Source: Blumeriella jaapii
Taxonomy: Eukaryota > Ascomycota > Leotiomycetes > Helotiales > Drepanopezizaceae
Length of the DNA stretch: 64,000 nt
Assembly (NCBI GenBank): GCA_009599575.1
Contig: VWND01000002.1
Span: 372,001-436,000 of the forward strand
Direction of reading: 5' to 3'
Below the pieces are notes generated by a model. The model searched no databases. It was not told the DNA's origin and was given only the letters and a program-made list of their open reading frames with translations. Positions 21,001 through 32,683 of this stretch are shown one piece after another; within the stretch, counting starts at the first letter, position 1, and each line of letters starts with the position of its first letter. The position numbers and the translations under genes were made by a program.

Positions 21001-21996
21001 GGTTCTTCATGGTCGCCGTGCTCGAGACACCAGTGGTCGGGGTGATGCTGTAGAGCGAAGAGTCTCGCCCGTTGAAGCTCCTTGCGCTGCCGCCTTCGCG
21101 CTAGGATCTTGAGATGTTTCTCGTCGTCCGCGTGCTCCCGGTCCCGTCTCTCTTCCCTCTCTTCTCTCTCGATGCGACGTCTCTCGTATAGGCATATGCT
21201 CTTGTCGCCCTTCTTGCGCCAGACGATCTCTCCCAGCTCCACATGTTCCAGGACGACGTATATCTTCTTCAGCTCGGGATCATCGATGATTTCGAGCAGG
21301 CCCACGACGTTCGGATGGCGGATCTTTTTGAGAATGGCAATCTCCTTCTTCGTCTTGTCTTCCGGCGAGACCGTGACCCGGCCCAGCTTGCGCTTCTTGG
21401 AGAAGCGCTGTATGATCTTGATGGCGACATAGCCTCCCGTCTCGAGGTTCCTCGCCAGCTTGACCTTGCCATGGACGCCCCGGCCGATCTCGTTGATGAT
21501 CTCGTACTGGTTGATGAGTTTGCGGCCGGTGATGAAGTCCTGCTCGACTTGGGCTTTGTGGGTCCTGGAGAGCACATGTTAGCCTGGACCAATGGGACGA
21601 TGTGGTGGTGATGAAAGTGGTGTTCTGCGATCCCGCGCGCCCACACGGCGCCCAGAGCGACATTCACATCGAGTCGGTGCGAACATGATCCTACGGCATC
21701 GTCGCACCTCCTCCTCGACTTGTGGATGGGCTCTCGACCGATCGTGGACGTTTTTTTCCTTGAATTTTTTTTTTTATAATCATTGGGGCGGCATAGCGCG
21801 CGAAGCGAGACCCAACTCACTCTCGAACTTTATGCATCTGCAGAGGATGAAGATACGGACTCGGGTGCGGCGTGCCATCGGACTGGAGTGGCAGATACGT
21901 CTTGCTGTGGTTGGAGGAGGAGGGCGAGAACAGGCCGGGACTCGAGGCGGGCGAGCTCACGGCCGACTTGAGATTTGTTGTGATAGTAAGATCCAT
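18096..21996 (-). CDS. CaMKK/Ssp1-like serine/threonine protein kinase
   Basis: Upstream kinase of the Ssp1/CaMKK (Sak1-like) family that phosphorylates AMPK- or CaMK-type kinases. Two exons, 21996-21821 and 21564-18096, give 1214 residues; the splice (GTGAGT donor, CTCCAG acceptor) joins LQMHKVRE to THKAQVEQD, a conserved stretch of fungal members. ATG 21996 is the first in frame after a stop. Kinase landmarks: EIGRGVHGKV glycine loop (about 85-93), VAIK Lys about 108, LEHVELGEIVWRKKG hinge region, HRDIKPSN about 406, DFG, and TVGTPAFFAPEL activation segment about 465, with Thr as the likely phosphosite. A roughly 190-residue charged, Ser/Arg-rich insert separates the hinge from the catalytic loop. 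The C-terminal 600 residues are Ser/Pro-rich and probably disordered, ending in an acidic cluster. Heptamer repeats lie just upstream. Confidence 0.93.
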
Positions 21997-22185
21997 TGTT
22001 GAGGTGCAGCCGACGTGCGATTCGGGACATGTTGGTGGCGGCGGGACGGTCGGAGGTCGACGGGATGCTGCTAGTCAATAGGCCGGAGGCATTTCATGAG
22101 GGTCGTGAAGGGTCGTGATGGTCGGAGACGGAGAAGCAGAAAAGCGAGGAGGAGGAGGAGGAGGAGGGGAGAGATGGCGAGGTAT

Positions 22186-22291
22186 AGGGTTGAGGGTCGA
22201 GGGTCGAGGGTCGAGGGTTGAGGGTTGAGGGTCGAGGGTCGAGGGTCGAAGTCGAGGGTCGAGGTCGAGGGTCGGGGGTCGAGGGTCGAGG
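22186..22291 (+). repeat. GAGGGTC/GAGGGTT heptamer array
   Basis: About fourteen imperfect 7-bp units, 190-295 bp upstream of the CaMKK start codon, with C/T alternation at the seventh base and a few shortened units. Confidence 0.9.
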
Positions 22292-22740
22292 GCGAAAGGT
22301 GAGGTTTGGTGAGAGGGTGAGAGGGTGAGAGGGTGCGAGGGTGAGTGAGGATGAGGTGTTGGCTGGTGGTGATGGAGCAGGATGGATGGATGGATGGACG
22401 ATGGGCGGGCGGGGACTTAGGACCGAAGGGGACTAGCGGCAGCGTGCAGTGCAGTGCAGTCCTTTGGTCCTTTGGGACTTTGGGACTTTGGTGCAGTGCT
22501 TAAGCGAGAAAGTTCTTAGCGTCGTTAGGTTGGTGTCGACAAGTGAAATCGGAATCAAAACAAGAGGGCAAGAGACAAGCAAAGCTGGGGCTGGGGCTGG
22601 GCTGGGACTGACTGGGATTGCCACTGGGACTGGGACTGGGGCGGAGAGCCCTCGAGTACTGTCAACGACGATCTTGGAAGTATGTATAGACCGTAGTAGT
22701 ATACATACTCACTTCTTCTTCTTTTGTTTTGGTCTTGGTT

Positions 22741-22895
22741 TTTTCTTCTCTCTTCTTCTTTTTCTTCTTCTTCTTCTTCTTCTTCTTCTTCTTCTTCTTG
22801 TTCTTGTTCTTGTTCTTATTATTCTTCTTCCTCTTCTTCTTCTTCTTTTCTCTCTCCTCTTCTTCTTCTTCCTCTCCTCTCCCTCTCCCTCTTCT
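22741..22895 (+). repeat. (TTC)n polypyrimidine tract
   Basis: About 150 bp of TTC with interspersed TTG, TTA and CTCTC; purine-rich on the minus strand. Confidence 0.9.
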
Positions 22896-23744
22896 ACCTC
22901 TTACCATGCTGATCCACCCGCGAGCGAGCGGCAAAAAGGAAGAACCTGGAAGAAGAAACAGATACCGAGACCCAGCTAATTTGGGCGCAGAGGCGCGACA
23001 TGGGTCCGAGATAGATGGATGGGGTGGCTCTTAGACCATAAGGTACTGCCGCTCGTAGCAGGTGAAGTGGTGAATGCGAAACCACAGTCCATCCATCGCT
23101 ACAAATAGCACGGGTCGCCCGTGCTGGCCCCCGTCGCGTTGCGCTGATATTTCCTGCGCTGGGATGTAATCTATTCTTATCAGAGCCATCTCCCTCAAAC
23201 ATGTTTCCCATCGTGAGGCGACGCGCGCGAGGGGAGGCCGGCCGCCGTCCGGCCGTCCGGGACCTGCGCAGGACCGTAGACGTCCGATATCAGAATAGAA
23301 GTCGCATCGACGCGACTCGAATGGCGGCCTCGCTGGATGAGACCGCCATGCGTGGATGTGCGGTGCCGCCCCGTCGCCGCCGCCATCACCTCGGCCAGCT
23401 CGTCTATCTCGAAAGATCCGTTCGGCTCGCCCAACCGGGAGTCAATCCTAATCTAATCTGCGCATCTGGCCGTCTAACTGGAAGTATCCATGGCCGCTGA
23501 TCCCGTCCGGAATGGACTTAGAAGCCCTCTGGGGCGCGTGAGCGAGACCAGGGTCGCCGCCTCGGCACGACGCCGCGTTTGCGCGGAGGGGGAGGGCGGG
23601 GAGGGAAAGGCGGGGGGGGAAGCATTTGGCATTTGGCAAAGAAAGAGATGCAAGAAAGAGATGCAAGATGACGAGCAGGCGGCGGCGACGAAGGCGACGG
23701 CGACGGCGACAACAACAACGACGGCGACAACAACAACCACAAAC

Positions 23745-23805
23745 CACAACCACAACCACCACCACCACCACCACCACTACTACCACCACAAACACCACCA
23801 CCCCC
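23745..23805 (+). repeat. (CAN)n / CCA-rich repeat
   Basis: AACAACAAC, CAACCA and (CCA)n units in succession within the gene-poor stretch. Confidence 0.8.
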
Positions 23806-23909
23806 CAGCTCAGCCCAGCCTGGCATGCGGCGAGATGGAATGGAACGCATGCAGAGGGAGAGGGGCCACGCCCCCAAAAGAAGGCCAATCAGTGCCGGGC
23901 GAGAGTTTG

Positions 23910-23942
<33 letters not shown>

Positions 23943-25275
23943 ATCTCGCTCGCTTATCCCGTCGGTCGAAAGTCAACTCTCGATCCATCATCCTCCGCCC
24001 AATGAAAGAACTCGGGACGTACTGTACACATACACTTTCCCGTCCTCGCCCAGCCCTCCCATGGCACCGTAATATGCAGTGAATGAATGCCACTTACCCC
24101 GGACTTTCGTCTCCTTCGAGCATAGTCCGGCCATTTTGACTTTCGTCCCGCCCACACGCCTCTGTCGGCGCGAGACCCCGACCGAATCCCCCGTTCGCAC
24201 AGCCGCCGTAGGCGACGAGAAAAAGAACAAGAACGCGTTAACCTTCATCCTGATCGCCCTCCCCGCATTACGAAGACGTCGCCCCGGACACCAGCGAGCG
24301 GGCGGGCGCGGGCGGGCGGGCAATGCCATCTCTCCATGCTCGATCGACACGCCTTCACCGCGCACATCACCACCAGAGAGGCACGCGAGCCGAGGGGAGG
24401 CAGCCCGTCACGTCCCCTCCCCTATAGTACAGTACCACACACACCCTCCTCCTCCTCGCCCCCCGCCCGCCGGCCATGTTTGCGCCAGCACCGTGAAGGG
24501 CGCGCACAGGGTTATTCCCAGCCAATCCGGGGGAAATCCAGGGTCTGGGAGACGTCATCATCGTCCACACGGTGTTTGCGATTCATCGCAGGAAGACAGG
24601 AAGACAGGCAGAGACGCAACGGAGAGCCATCGTACCTTGGTAAGATCAGCGTCAAAGTGTGACGGCGTGCATGTGGCAAATCATAGAGGCAAGTCATAGA
24701 GGCAAATCATAGAGCAAGTCACAGAGGCAAGTCATAGAGCAAGTCATAGAGGCAAATCACAGAGGCAAATCAAAGAGGCACGTCAAAGAGGCACGTCAAA
24801 GAGGCAAGTCACGAAACACCACACCGTACCTAGGCAGTGAGGTTCACATTGACGTACAGACGCTCTCTCGACGATGCTTTCTCACTCGCTCCTCGCTTCT
24901 CCCGCCTGCGATCCAACCGTCTTTTTACTTATTTACGTACGACGACATCTCAGATCTTCATCCCCCCTCTCAGAGAGCCCACCGCATCGTCGTCTTCTCC
25001 ACGTCCACGCAGCCCAACCCGTTCCTCGCACGCCTTCCTTCCTGCCCGGGCCCCTGCGAGCCAGCGGCACGTGCAGCCGGCCGTTTGCTCGATACATCAT
25101 ATCGCATCCCCTCATATCGCATCCCATTCATATCGCATCCCATTCTTTCTTTCTCTCCGTCTTGCCGTCTTTCCTTTCTAAGGGAGACCCTCTTCCCCGC
25201 TTCCCCGCTCCCCGCTCTTCGGCCTGGCTTCCTCAGACCGCGGACAGGCTAGTCGACCCAGAGATAGGGAAGCTA

Positions 25276-25512
25276 GACTGTACGTACATTGTATTGTATG
25301 GATGTATGGATGTATGGATGTATGTATGGATGGATGTATGGATGTATGTACTGTGCGTATATTGTACTGTATGGATGTATGTATGTACTGTATCACTGTA
25401 TGTACTGTATGTACTGTATGTACTGTATGTACTGTATGTACTGTATATACTGTATATACTGTATCACTGTATATACTGTATATACTGTATAAATGTACTG
25501 TATACACTGCAC
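25276..25512 (+). repeat. GTATG/TGTACTGTA tandem repeats
   Basis: GGATGTAT units followed by TGTACTGTA units; the latter are overlapping copies of the dispersed GTACTGTA motif. Confidence 0.88.
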
Positions 25513-26110
25513 ATACTCTAAAGCGCCCACCCAACAAAATCTCGACGCGAGCTCGACCTCCAAGCGTGCGTGCCCCGTGTTCCCCCTTCGACCTACCGTA
25601 CGGGCCTTGCACGTACTCCCTACAGCCAGGTGTAGACAGCAGTTGCCAGGCAAGAACAGGACGAGGGGAGGAGGACCTCGTGCTGTACGGGGTGAGGTCC
25701 GCGGAAGGGAAAGAGGATCGAAAGAAGATGGATGCATCGCGAGGTTTGTGTGTATGTGTGTGTGTACTGCAGCGAGAGGGCTGTAGACAGGTGTGTGTAA
25801 GGGATTTGTGTATATAGATATGTTTATATGCATATGTGCAAACATAAATATGTACATATATATATATATATACATATACATACACACATACACACATACG
25901 GACATGTCCATGTCCATATACAAATATACATACATATATACATACATACACACATACATGCATTACACATACACACATACCCATACACACACACATGCAT
26001 TACACCTTCACAGTCCATCCATTCAGCGAGCCCACCCCAACCCCAACCAGATTCCAGATTCCAAATCCCAAATTCCCAATCTCAAATCCCAATGTAGACA
26101 CGCCACCCAC

Positions 26111-26198
26111 CCACCTACCTACTACCTACCTACCTACCTACCCATCCACCTACCTACCTACCTACCTACCTACCTACCTACCTACCTACATACCTACC
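26111..26198 (+). repeat. (TACC)n microsatellite
   Basis: Nearly uninterrupted TACC units, the same unit as at 5083-5165. Confidence 0.9.
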
Positions 26199-29100
26199 TC
26201 GCAACCCGGGACGGTGCACATACAGTACTGCATAGACGGCACGCAAGCTACATACATACATACATACATACACACACACATACAGCACAGTACAGCACAC
26301 AGTACTCCCCCTCCCCCCCTCTCAAGAAACGAGTTAGCCAGGGCAGGGGTAGATCAGGTCGTCGGAATAGATAGGTAGGTAGGTAGGCAACGAGATGGAA
26401 AGGGAAAGATTTGCGTCAAGGTCAAGGGGAAGAGGAAGAGGGAAAGGAAAGGAAAAACAAGAAGGGAAAAGTAGGAAGAGAAGGAAGGGAAGGGAAGGGA
26501 AGGAAGGGAAGAAGAAAAATCCAAGCCTTGGAGCAGAAACGCTTGGTCCAGTCTCTGGTATTCGAGGGGACTGTTTTTCGTACCTACCTAAGGTACCTTA
26601 TGTTTGTTTTAAGAGGGTAAGCGAGGGCAGCGGGGGGGGGGGGGGGGGGGGATACTGTCGCTTCGCTATTGTACTGTACAGTACAGTCACTTCTTCCATT
26701 GTATGTATGTACTGTACGAGATGTGACGATAGGTATTCTACAGAAGGTACTTACCTACTTCCTGTTCGTCGACTCTCCCGTTCTACAGTACAGAAGTGTA
26801 CCTATTCTGCTTTACGCTCCTCCAGCTCGTCATCCTTACCTCGCGGTCTCACGTGCTACGCTACACTCCTCCCATCTCGGATTGTGCCAAATTTCGTTTT
26901 TTTCCTTCTTTCTTTCTTTCTTTCCTTCTTTCCTTCTTTCCGCCCATCGCGTCGCTCCATCCACAGAAAAAAAGAAGAAGAATAAGAAAAAGAGGAAAAA
27001 GGAGAAAACATCTCATCTTATCTTATCGCTCCCCACCCTCCCTTCCTCTTTCCCCTTCCCGTCCCATCGGATCCCCTCGGTTGATATGGCCATGGCCGAA
27101 GGGAAGGGGGACGATACGAAACGGGGCGATCCGCTGCAGCCGCATTGCAGCGCATTTGCATACATCCAATCCAGTAAGGTATGTACAGCACAGTACAGTG
27201 CCGTACCTAACGGAGTCGGAGACCCAAGTCGCACGGTCGGTCGGTCGGTATGTGCTGTAGGTCGGTACAGTACTGTACTGTCTGTACAGTACATGCATAC
27301 CTGGGTACAGTACAGTAGGTCAGTCGGTCGCTCGCTCGCTCGCTCGCTTGCTCGAGGGTACATACATACATACCTTCACAGGTACATACAGTATTTAGTG
27401 CGGAGAAGCGAGGCCAGGGTCTCCGAGTCGAGAGATAAGATAAATGAAAGGAGAGGAGAGCCCGGCTGAGTCTGAGACATGTTGATATCGGTGCTGGTGT
27501 GGTGAAGATACGAGACACGTGAGGAGGGGTGGCATGGTGAGGTGAGAGCCCGAGACACGCATACTGTACATACGTACTTACTTACTTCCCTACCTACATA
27601 CATAGCCTCAGACATCGCTAGCGCTAGAGCGCTCTGCCCGAACGGGGTGTGGTGTGGTGATGGCCATGGTGAGGCGATGGTGAGGCCAGAGATGCTTGCT
27701 GTTGAGCGAGGGTGTGTGAGAAGACTCCCTCGTTCCTAGGCACGACATCAGGGCTGCCTCGTCGCAAGAGCGATAGCGGTGGTGATAGCAAGGGAGAATA
27801 TATCGGGCGTAGCTGATATCCTCCGCGAATCCTCTTACGAGACTACTCCGTGGGTGAGTCAACCCACCCACCACTGCTTCGGAGCTGAGGCCACTAGACG
27901 AATTCGAAATCTGCATCCCGTCATCTGCATACTCACCTGTTCGGTAGATAACCAGGTGGGTAACCTGTTGGTGAACGCGATCCGTCGAGAAGAAGGGGGA
28001 GCCGTGATCAGACGCTTCACATGTTTGCTCTGTCTTTTCCCGATCCGCTCGGCTGGGATAGAAGTGAGACGTAGAAGCAGGTAGGAAAGTGTAGGATCAG
28101 CGGCGGGGTTTGCCTGGGTCGATATTTTAGTTGGTGGTTATCTACCAATCAGGAGTAGAGGTGACTCGAAAGAAGGAAGGAGGGAAAGTATGGGGTGGGT
28201 GAAGAGTATCTAGATGGATGTAGATACGGGCAAAGCTTGATCTGCTCATTTAAGACTTCCACTTGTTCATTCCCTCGCTCATTCACTCAATCACTCACTT
28301 ACTCACTTACTTACCTATCCGGAAAGCAGAGAAAACGAGGAAAACCCAAAAGATGTTCCACAGACCGGCACTCTCTCGAACGGATGCGGCCTAGGCACAA
28401 TTCACATCCGTCAAACGCGCCCGGTCGTCAGACCAAGACGTAACAAGCATCATCCCATCTCGAGCGACAAGTTTGCATACCCCTTTAATCCCCGTTCTTG
28501 CCGACTACCACCTCGATCCATCTGGGCTTTGATAAACACGTTTCGAATTCCTGTTTCGGCGTTCTCTTAGCCTTTCTCGCATCGTTCTCATGTGGAGTTC
28601 TCGCGGAGTTCCAATCTCGGCAGCTTCTTTTCTTGCCCCTGACCCAAAGCTACCCTGGTTCTCCAATCCTTCCTTCTTTCTCTCCTCGACGTTTTTTTTT
28701 TCCTTGCTTGCAATCCCGGTCTTCTCATGATCGTGTTGTTCTGCGGCGAGTACAAATCGTAATCGAGGGACGGGATAGGAAAATTCGAAATCACTGCTGG
28801 TGTGTAAGCATGGAGGTATTCTCCTTCACTTTGCCGCCGTGTGCTGTGGGACCGGTTCGGAACCAGTTCTATGTACTCTCTGCCAGCCTATACCCGAACA
28901 GGACTGTGTTTGTGAGTTGGACCATATACAAGTACCGATTGTTGGCTCCTTCTTGTTTCGGCTTGACTGACAAACTGGGGTAGGCGGGTACTTTTAAATT
29001 GATTCTTGGCATGGAATTCCTCTTCTAATACTGCGGCTTTGAAAGTCTTCTCTTGTTCCGAGTCTGTTTTGACAGCCGATGATATCCAGGAAGATGGGAA

Positions 29101-31469
29101 TTCTCGAACACACTTATCCTAGGACTGCTAGTTTCTTGTTTCCTATTCCCCCTCTTCTTTCTCTCTCACTCTCTCCTCATCTCTTTCTCCTACCTCTCTC
29201 TCTTTCTTTCTCTCTCTTTCTCTCTCTCCTCACCTCTCTCTCTACCCTCTCTCTCTCCTCACCTCTCTCTCCTACCTCTCTCTCTCCCCTCTCTCCTCCT
29301 CCTCTCTCTCTCCTCACCTCTCTCCTCATCTCTCTCCTCTCTCTCCTCACTTTGCATCAACTCTCGGCTTTACACAAACTAATCCGCACCTCCTTACAAC
29401 AAATCCAACAACATCAATTCTACAGTACTCTTACACCCACCTGTGCCATCTCACGCTCGCCAATTAGCCAGCCAACCTATCAGAGCCCAAAGGCGTGGAG
29501 AATAAAAAAGAGGACAAGACGGAACATCTGACCAGGACAGGACAGGACCGGACAGGACAGGATGGTTCTACCGTCCTCCCGCAATACCACGATGTTTCAT
29601 TTAAGTATCTGTAAAAGCCAACTTTAACCTTTTAAGCATTAAGCTCTGTCTCCCCCCCCCCCCTCCCCCCAACACCCCTCGCAGCCGAGGAAATCAAGCA
29701 TTCGCTTATTCTTCTGTTCACGTAGGGTTTTCGATTTTTTCTTTGCGAAATGAAAATAAGCGAAACAGACATCGAAGTGCGCTAGTATCTACTTGTGTGA
29801 AGTAGGAATACCACATATAAAAGTTCGAAAAGACTAAGTAAGGTTCGATGAAAAACGGATGGACGTTACTTTTAACCATGTGTGATACTTTTCATTCAAT
29901 ATATATTTTTTTTTCTTTCTTTCAAACTTTTTTTTTTGCCCAACCCCTTCTCGTCGTGGTCTTACCCTGCACTCTTCTTCTGCTCTTTCCTTTTTCGGCA
30001 AAGCAATTAGACCGCACGACACCAGGCAAAAAAACCATAGTGATCGAACCCCCCCCCCCCCCCCCCTTTTCACAACAGCCATTTCCTAAATCCGAATCTG
30101 TCAAGCCTTTTCTCCCTCTACAAACCTACCAATCTCCCGACTTTTCGATGTTGTGAAAACGTGACCCTCCCCCCCCCCCCCCCCCCCCCCCCCCCTGCTC
30201 AAGAAGCACAACAAACACAACCAACGTCCCCCCCCCCCCCCCTTCACAAACCCCACCCCACGCCATCCATCCACCCCCAAGACCCAACCACGAGAAGAAA
30301 AGCCCAACTCACCGATTGCGCTACGTGTTCCCAATCCGAGGAAAGGCATCCGATCTCCTCTAGAGGAGTACAAGTTGCCAGCCCAGCGCACGAAGAAAAC
30401 GAAGCCAATAAATACCTAAATAGCCTGGTTGGTGATCGGCCCGCGCTTGAGTTGTCTATTCATGCCACAAAACGAGCTGGGTAGTACATACATACCTACC
30501 TACCTACATACATATACAAACACACAGCAGCAAGTGAGCACTCACCGCGCACAACACCTTCCCCAAATCAAACAAGACACGACGATACCTACTCCCCCCC
30601 TTGCGACGGAAAGAGAGAAAGGAGGTAGAAAGGAAAAAGGAGGAAGAGAAAAGCTCTATCTATCTCAAACACCCTCGTCCTTCCAGTACCGAAGGTTCGA
30701 ACGTCCATACACACACACACACGCCTACACCCTCTTCCGAAAACAACACTTCAATACACCTCCTCCCCCCCGACTCCATCACTCAGCACGACCCAACCCT
30801 TCCGTCACCAGGAGACCGTCTCCGAAGAAAAAAACCCCCAAAAACAAAACAATAATTTATTTTTTTCAACAACAACGAAAAACATCAACAACAACAAACA
30901 ACAGGTACGTGAAGAGGATAGAGGGGTAGAAAAGGCACACGCGTACTGCCAACTTGCCGTGAAACTTTCTCAACTTCATCATCCTAAAGATTGTCACTGG
31001 GGGAAAAGGTGACAATCAAACTGCCTGGGTGATTGTGTTCTGGAACCTACAAGCATTGCATTATGAGGAACGCACGTTTCCAAAAGAAAATCCGTGAATT
31101 TATTTCATTTTCGCACCTGCTAAGCGCTTCATCGACAGCGCCGTGGAAGCAGCCGCGAACGAAGAAACCAAACAGGCCTTATGTCTTGACCTAAGCTACT
31201 GGCCAATTCACACTCAATCCATTATCGAATTATCTCCATGCGTCGATGCGTCAAGGCATCAATGTTGTCATTCAGAAAAAAGTGTAGACCCGTACGGGCA
31301 AGTTTAAACACACGAAGAGAAGTCAAAAGGGTATTCGCTTTGCCGATCGTCCATGCCAGCCATTACACATCCCTCAGCCGATATTATTTCGTCGTACCCA
31401 CCTATCCTTTGTATCCATGCACCCGACGCGAAAAGAAAACCATTCCGTATGCGCAGAAGAGGGAGATGC

Positions 31470-32683
31470 CTACAAGATGAGGGCGGCGAGACCAGCAGCA
31501 GCGGCCAGGCCTGCGAAGGCAGTTTGGCGGGCTCCACCTGCGGACGAGGTCGAGGTCGAGGTAGCTTCGTTGGTAGCGCTCGAAAGACGGGAGGCGATGG
31601 AAGACGAGGCGCTGTTGGCGGCAGACGAGATGGAGGCACCAGCGCTGGAGAGAGCACCGGAAGCACTGCTAAGGGCACCTGAGATGCTCGAGGCGAGGGA
31701 AGACGCATCAGATGCAGCGGAGGCCGAAGCAGAGTTGACGACGCTACCAACACCGAACAGGGTAGTGAAGGCGGTGGTCTCGTAGGTTGAGCTGCCGGAG
31801 GTGACAGTGGAGACGATGGCAGAGGTAGTGATGGCCGAGCCAGTGGGCCCAGCACCTGCGCCAGCACCGCCGTAGATGGTGGTGGAGGCAATGACGGTGG
31901 AGAGGGTTGAATCACCGGAGGTGATGTAGCTGGTGACCTCAGAAGTGGTAATTGCGGAGGATGCAGCCTATGCATCTTGTCAGCCCAATTCATACACTCG
32001 TCTTCTCAACAACAGGCAGCTTACAGTCTCAGATCCGGAAGTATCAGTGGCAGTGGCGGTGGCGATGGCGGTAGCCGAGCCAACTGGGAGAAGTCAGTCT
32101 TGATCCATCGCATGCGACGCGAAGTACTCACCATCAGCACCAGTCCCGGTAGCAGAGCCACTCAGGCCAACCCCAGCAGCTAGAGTAAGTCAGCAGCGGA
32201 TTCGACCCAGGATCTCCCAGCTGTTAGATCGATCGCGAGAAGGGACCCGTTCTTACAGGCACAGTAGGCGACACCGTAGGCGATGACAGGACCCGCAGCC
32301 TCAGCACCGCATGCGGCCGTGGAGCAATCACGGATTCCGTACGCGAAGTCGACGTTCTTGCAGAGGCAGCTGGCGTCGGGGGAAGGGCATCCAAGGGCAG
32401 AGGCAAGGCCGAGCATGTTGGAGATACAGGTTTGCTGGACGGATGTTAGCTGATGCTTGCTCTGTGCATGTTCATGTCTTCCTCGAACAGGTGCCTGGCG
32501 CCGTCACGACACGCGTAAACACTGGCATTGAGTGTTTCTGCTTGCGACAGCGCGCGCGGCGACAAGTGCTCGAGGAGACAGACACGCAAAAGGAGAACGT
32601 ACACCGCAGGCTGGCAGCGACTCGAGGGTCTGGGCGACAACAGTCATGGCGAAGGCGCCGACGGAGATCATAGAGTACTTCAT
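31470..32683 (-). CDS. Secreted CFEM-domain protein, probably GPI-anchored
   Basis: Small cell-surface protein with one CFEM domain; family members bind haem or act at the host or wall interface. Five exons, 32683-32603, 32434-32257, 32179-32132, 32083-32025 and 31967-31470, join in frame to 287 residues through introns of 168, 77, 48 and 57 nt. The start MKYSMISVGAFAMTVVAQ is a signal peptide. The CFEM domain (about residues 22-86) shows all eight cysteines: PAC, QTC, LGC, ASCLC, IRDC, AAC and AYC, with Asp in CPSPDASC at the haem-ligand position. The remaining about 200 residues are Ser/Thr/Ala-rich, as expected for a glycosylated stalk. The protein ends in a hydrophobic tail, AFAGLAAAAGLAALIL, fitting a GPI signal. 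Specific role unknown. Confidence 0.9.

Larger units (their letters stand above)
21997..31469. other. Gene-poor stretch, 9.5 kb, microsatellite-dense
   Basis: No frame here carries a recognisable domain and no tRNA or other structural RNA was seen. It is made of simple repeats (GGTCGAG, TTC, CAN, TCTC, GTATGTACT, TACC, poly-C) and ordinary sequence. A 9-bp hairpin, GATTGTCAC to GTGACAATC, is at 30989-31017. I cannot exclude long noncoding transcripts or the kinase 5' UTR near its left end. Confidence 0.65.

Noticed and set aside
22729..23034. Phe/Leu/Ser-rich frame over the TTC tract
   Set aside because: Translation of a trinucleotide repeat, not a membrane protein.
24079..24699. 206-codon plus-strand frame
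   Set aside because: Arg/Pro-rich, no family signature, in the gene-poor microsatellite block.
25178..25996. 272-codon minus-strand frame with Tyr-Thr-Val repeats
   Set aside because: Created by GTACTGTA and TATG microsatellites.
30680..30705. GGTTCGAAC resembling a tRNA B box
   Set aside because: No matching A box, acceptor stem or terminator at tRNA spacing.
30989..31017. 9-bp perfect hairpin GATTGTCAC...GTGACAATC
   Set aside because: Short and isolated; not tied to a gene end or a known RNA, so only noted.
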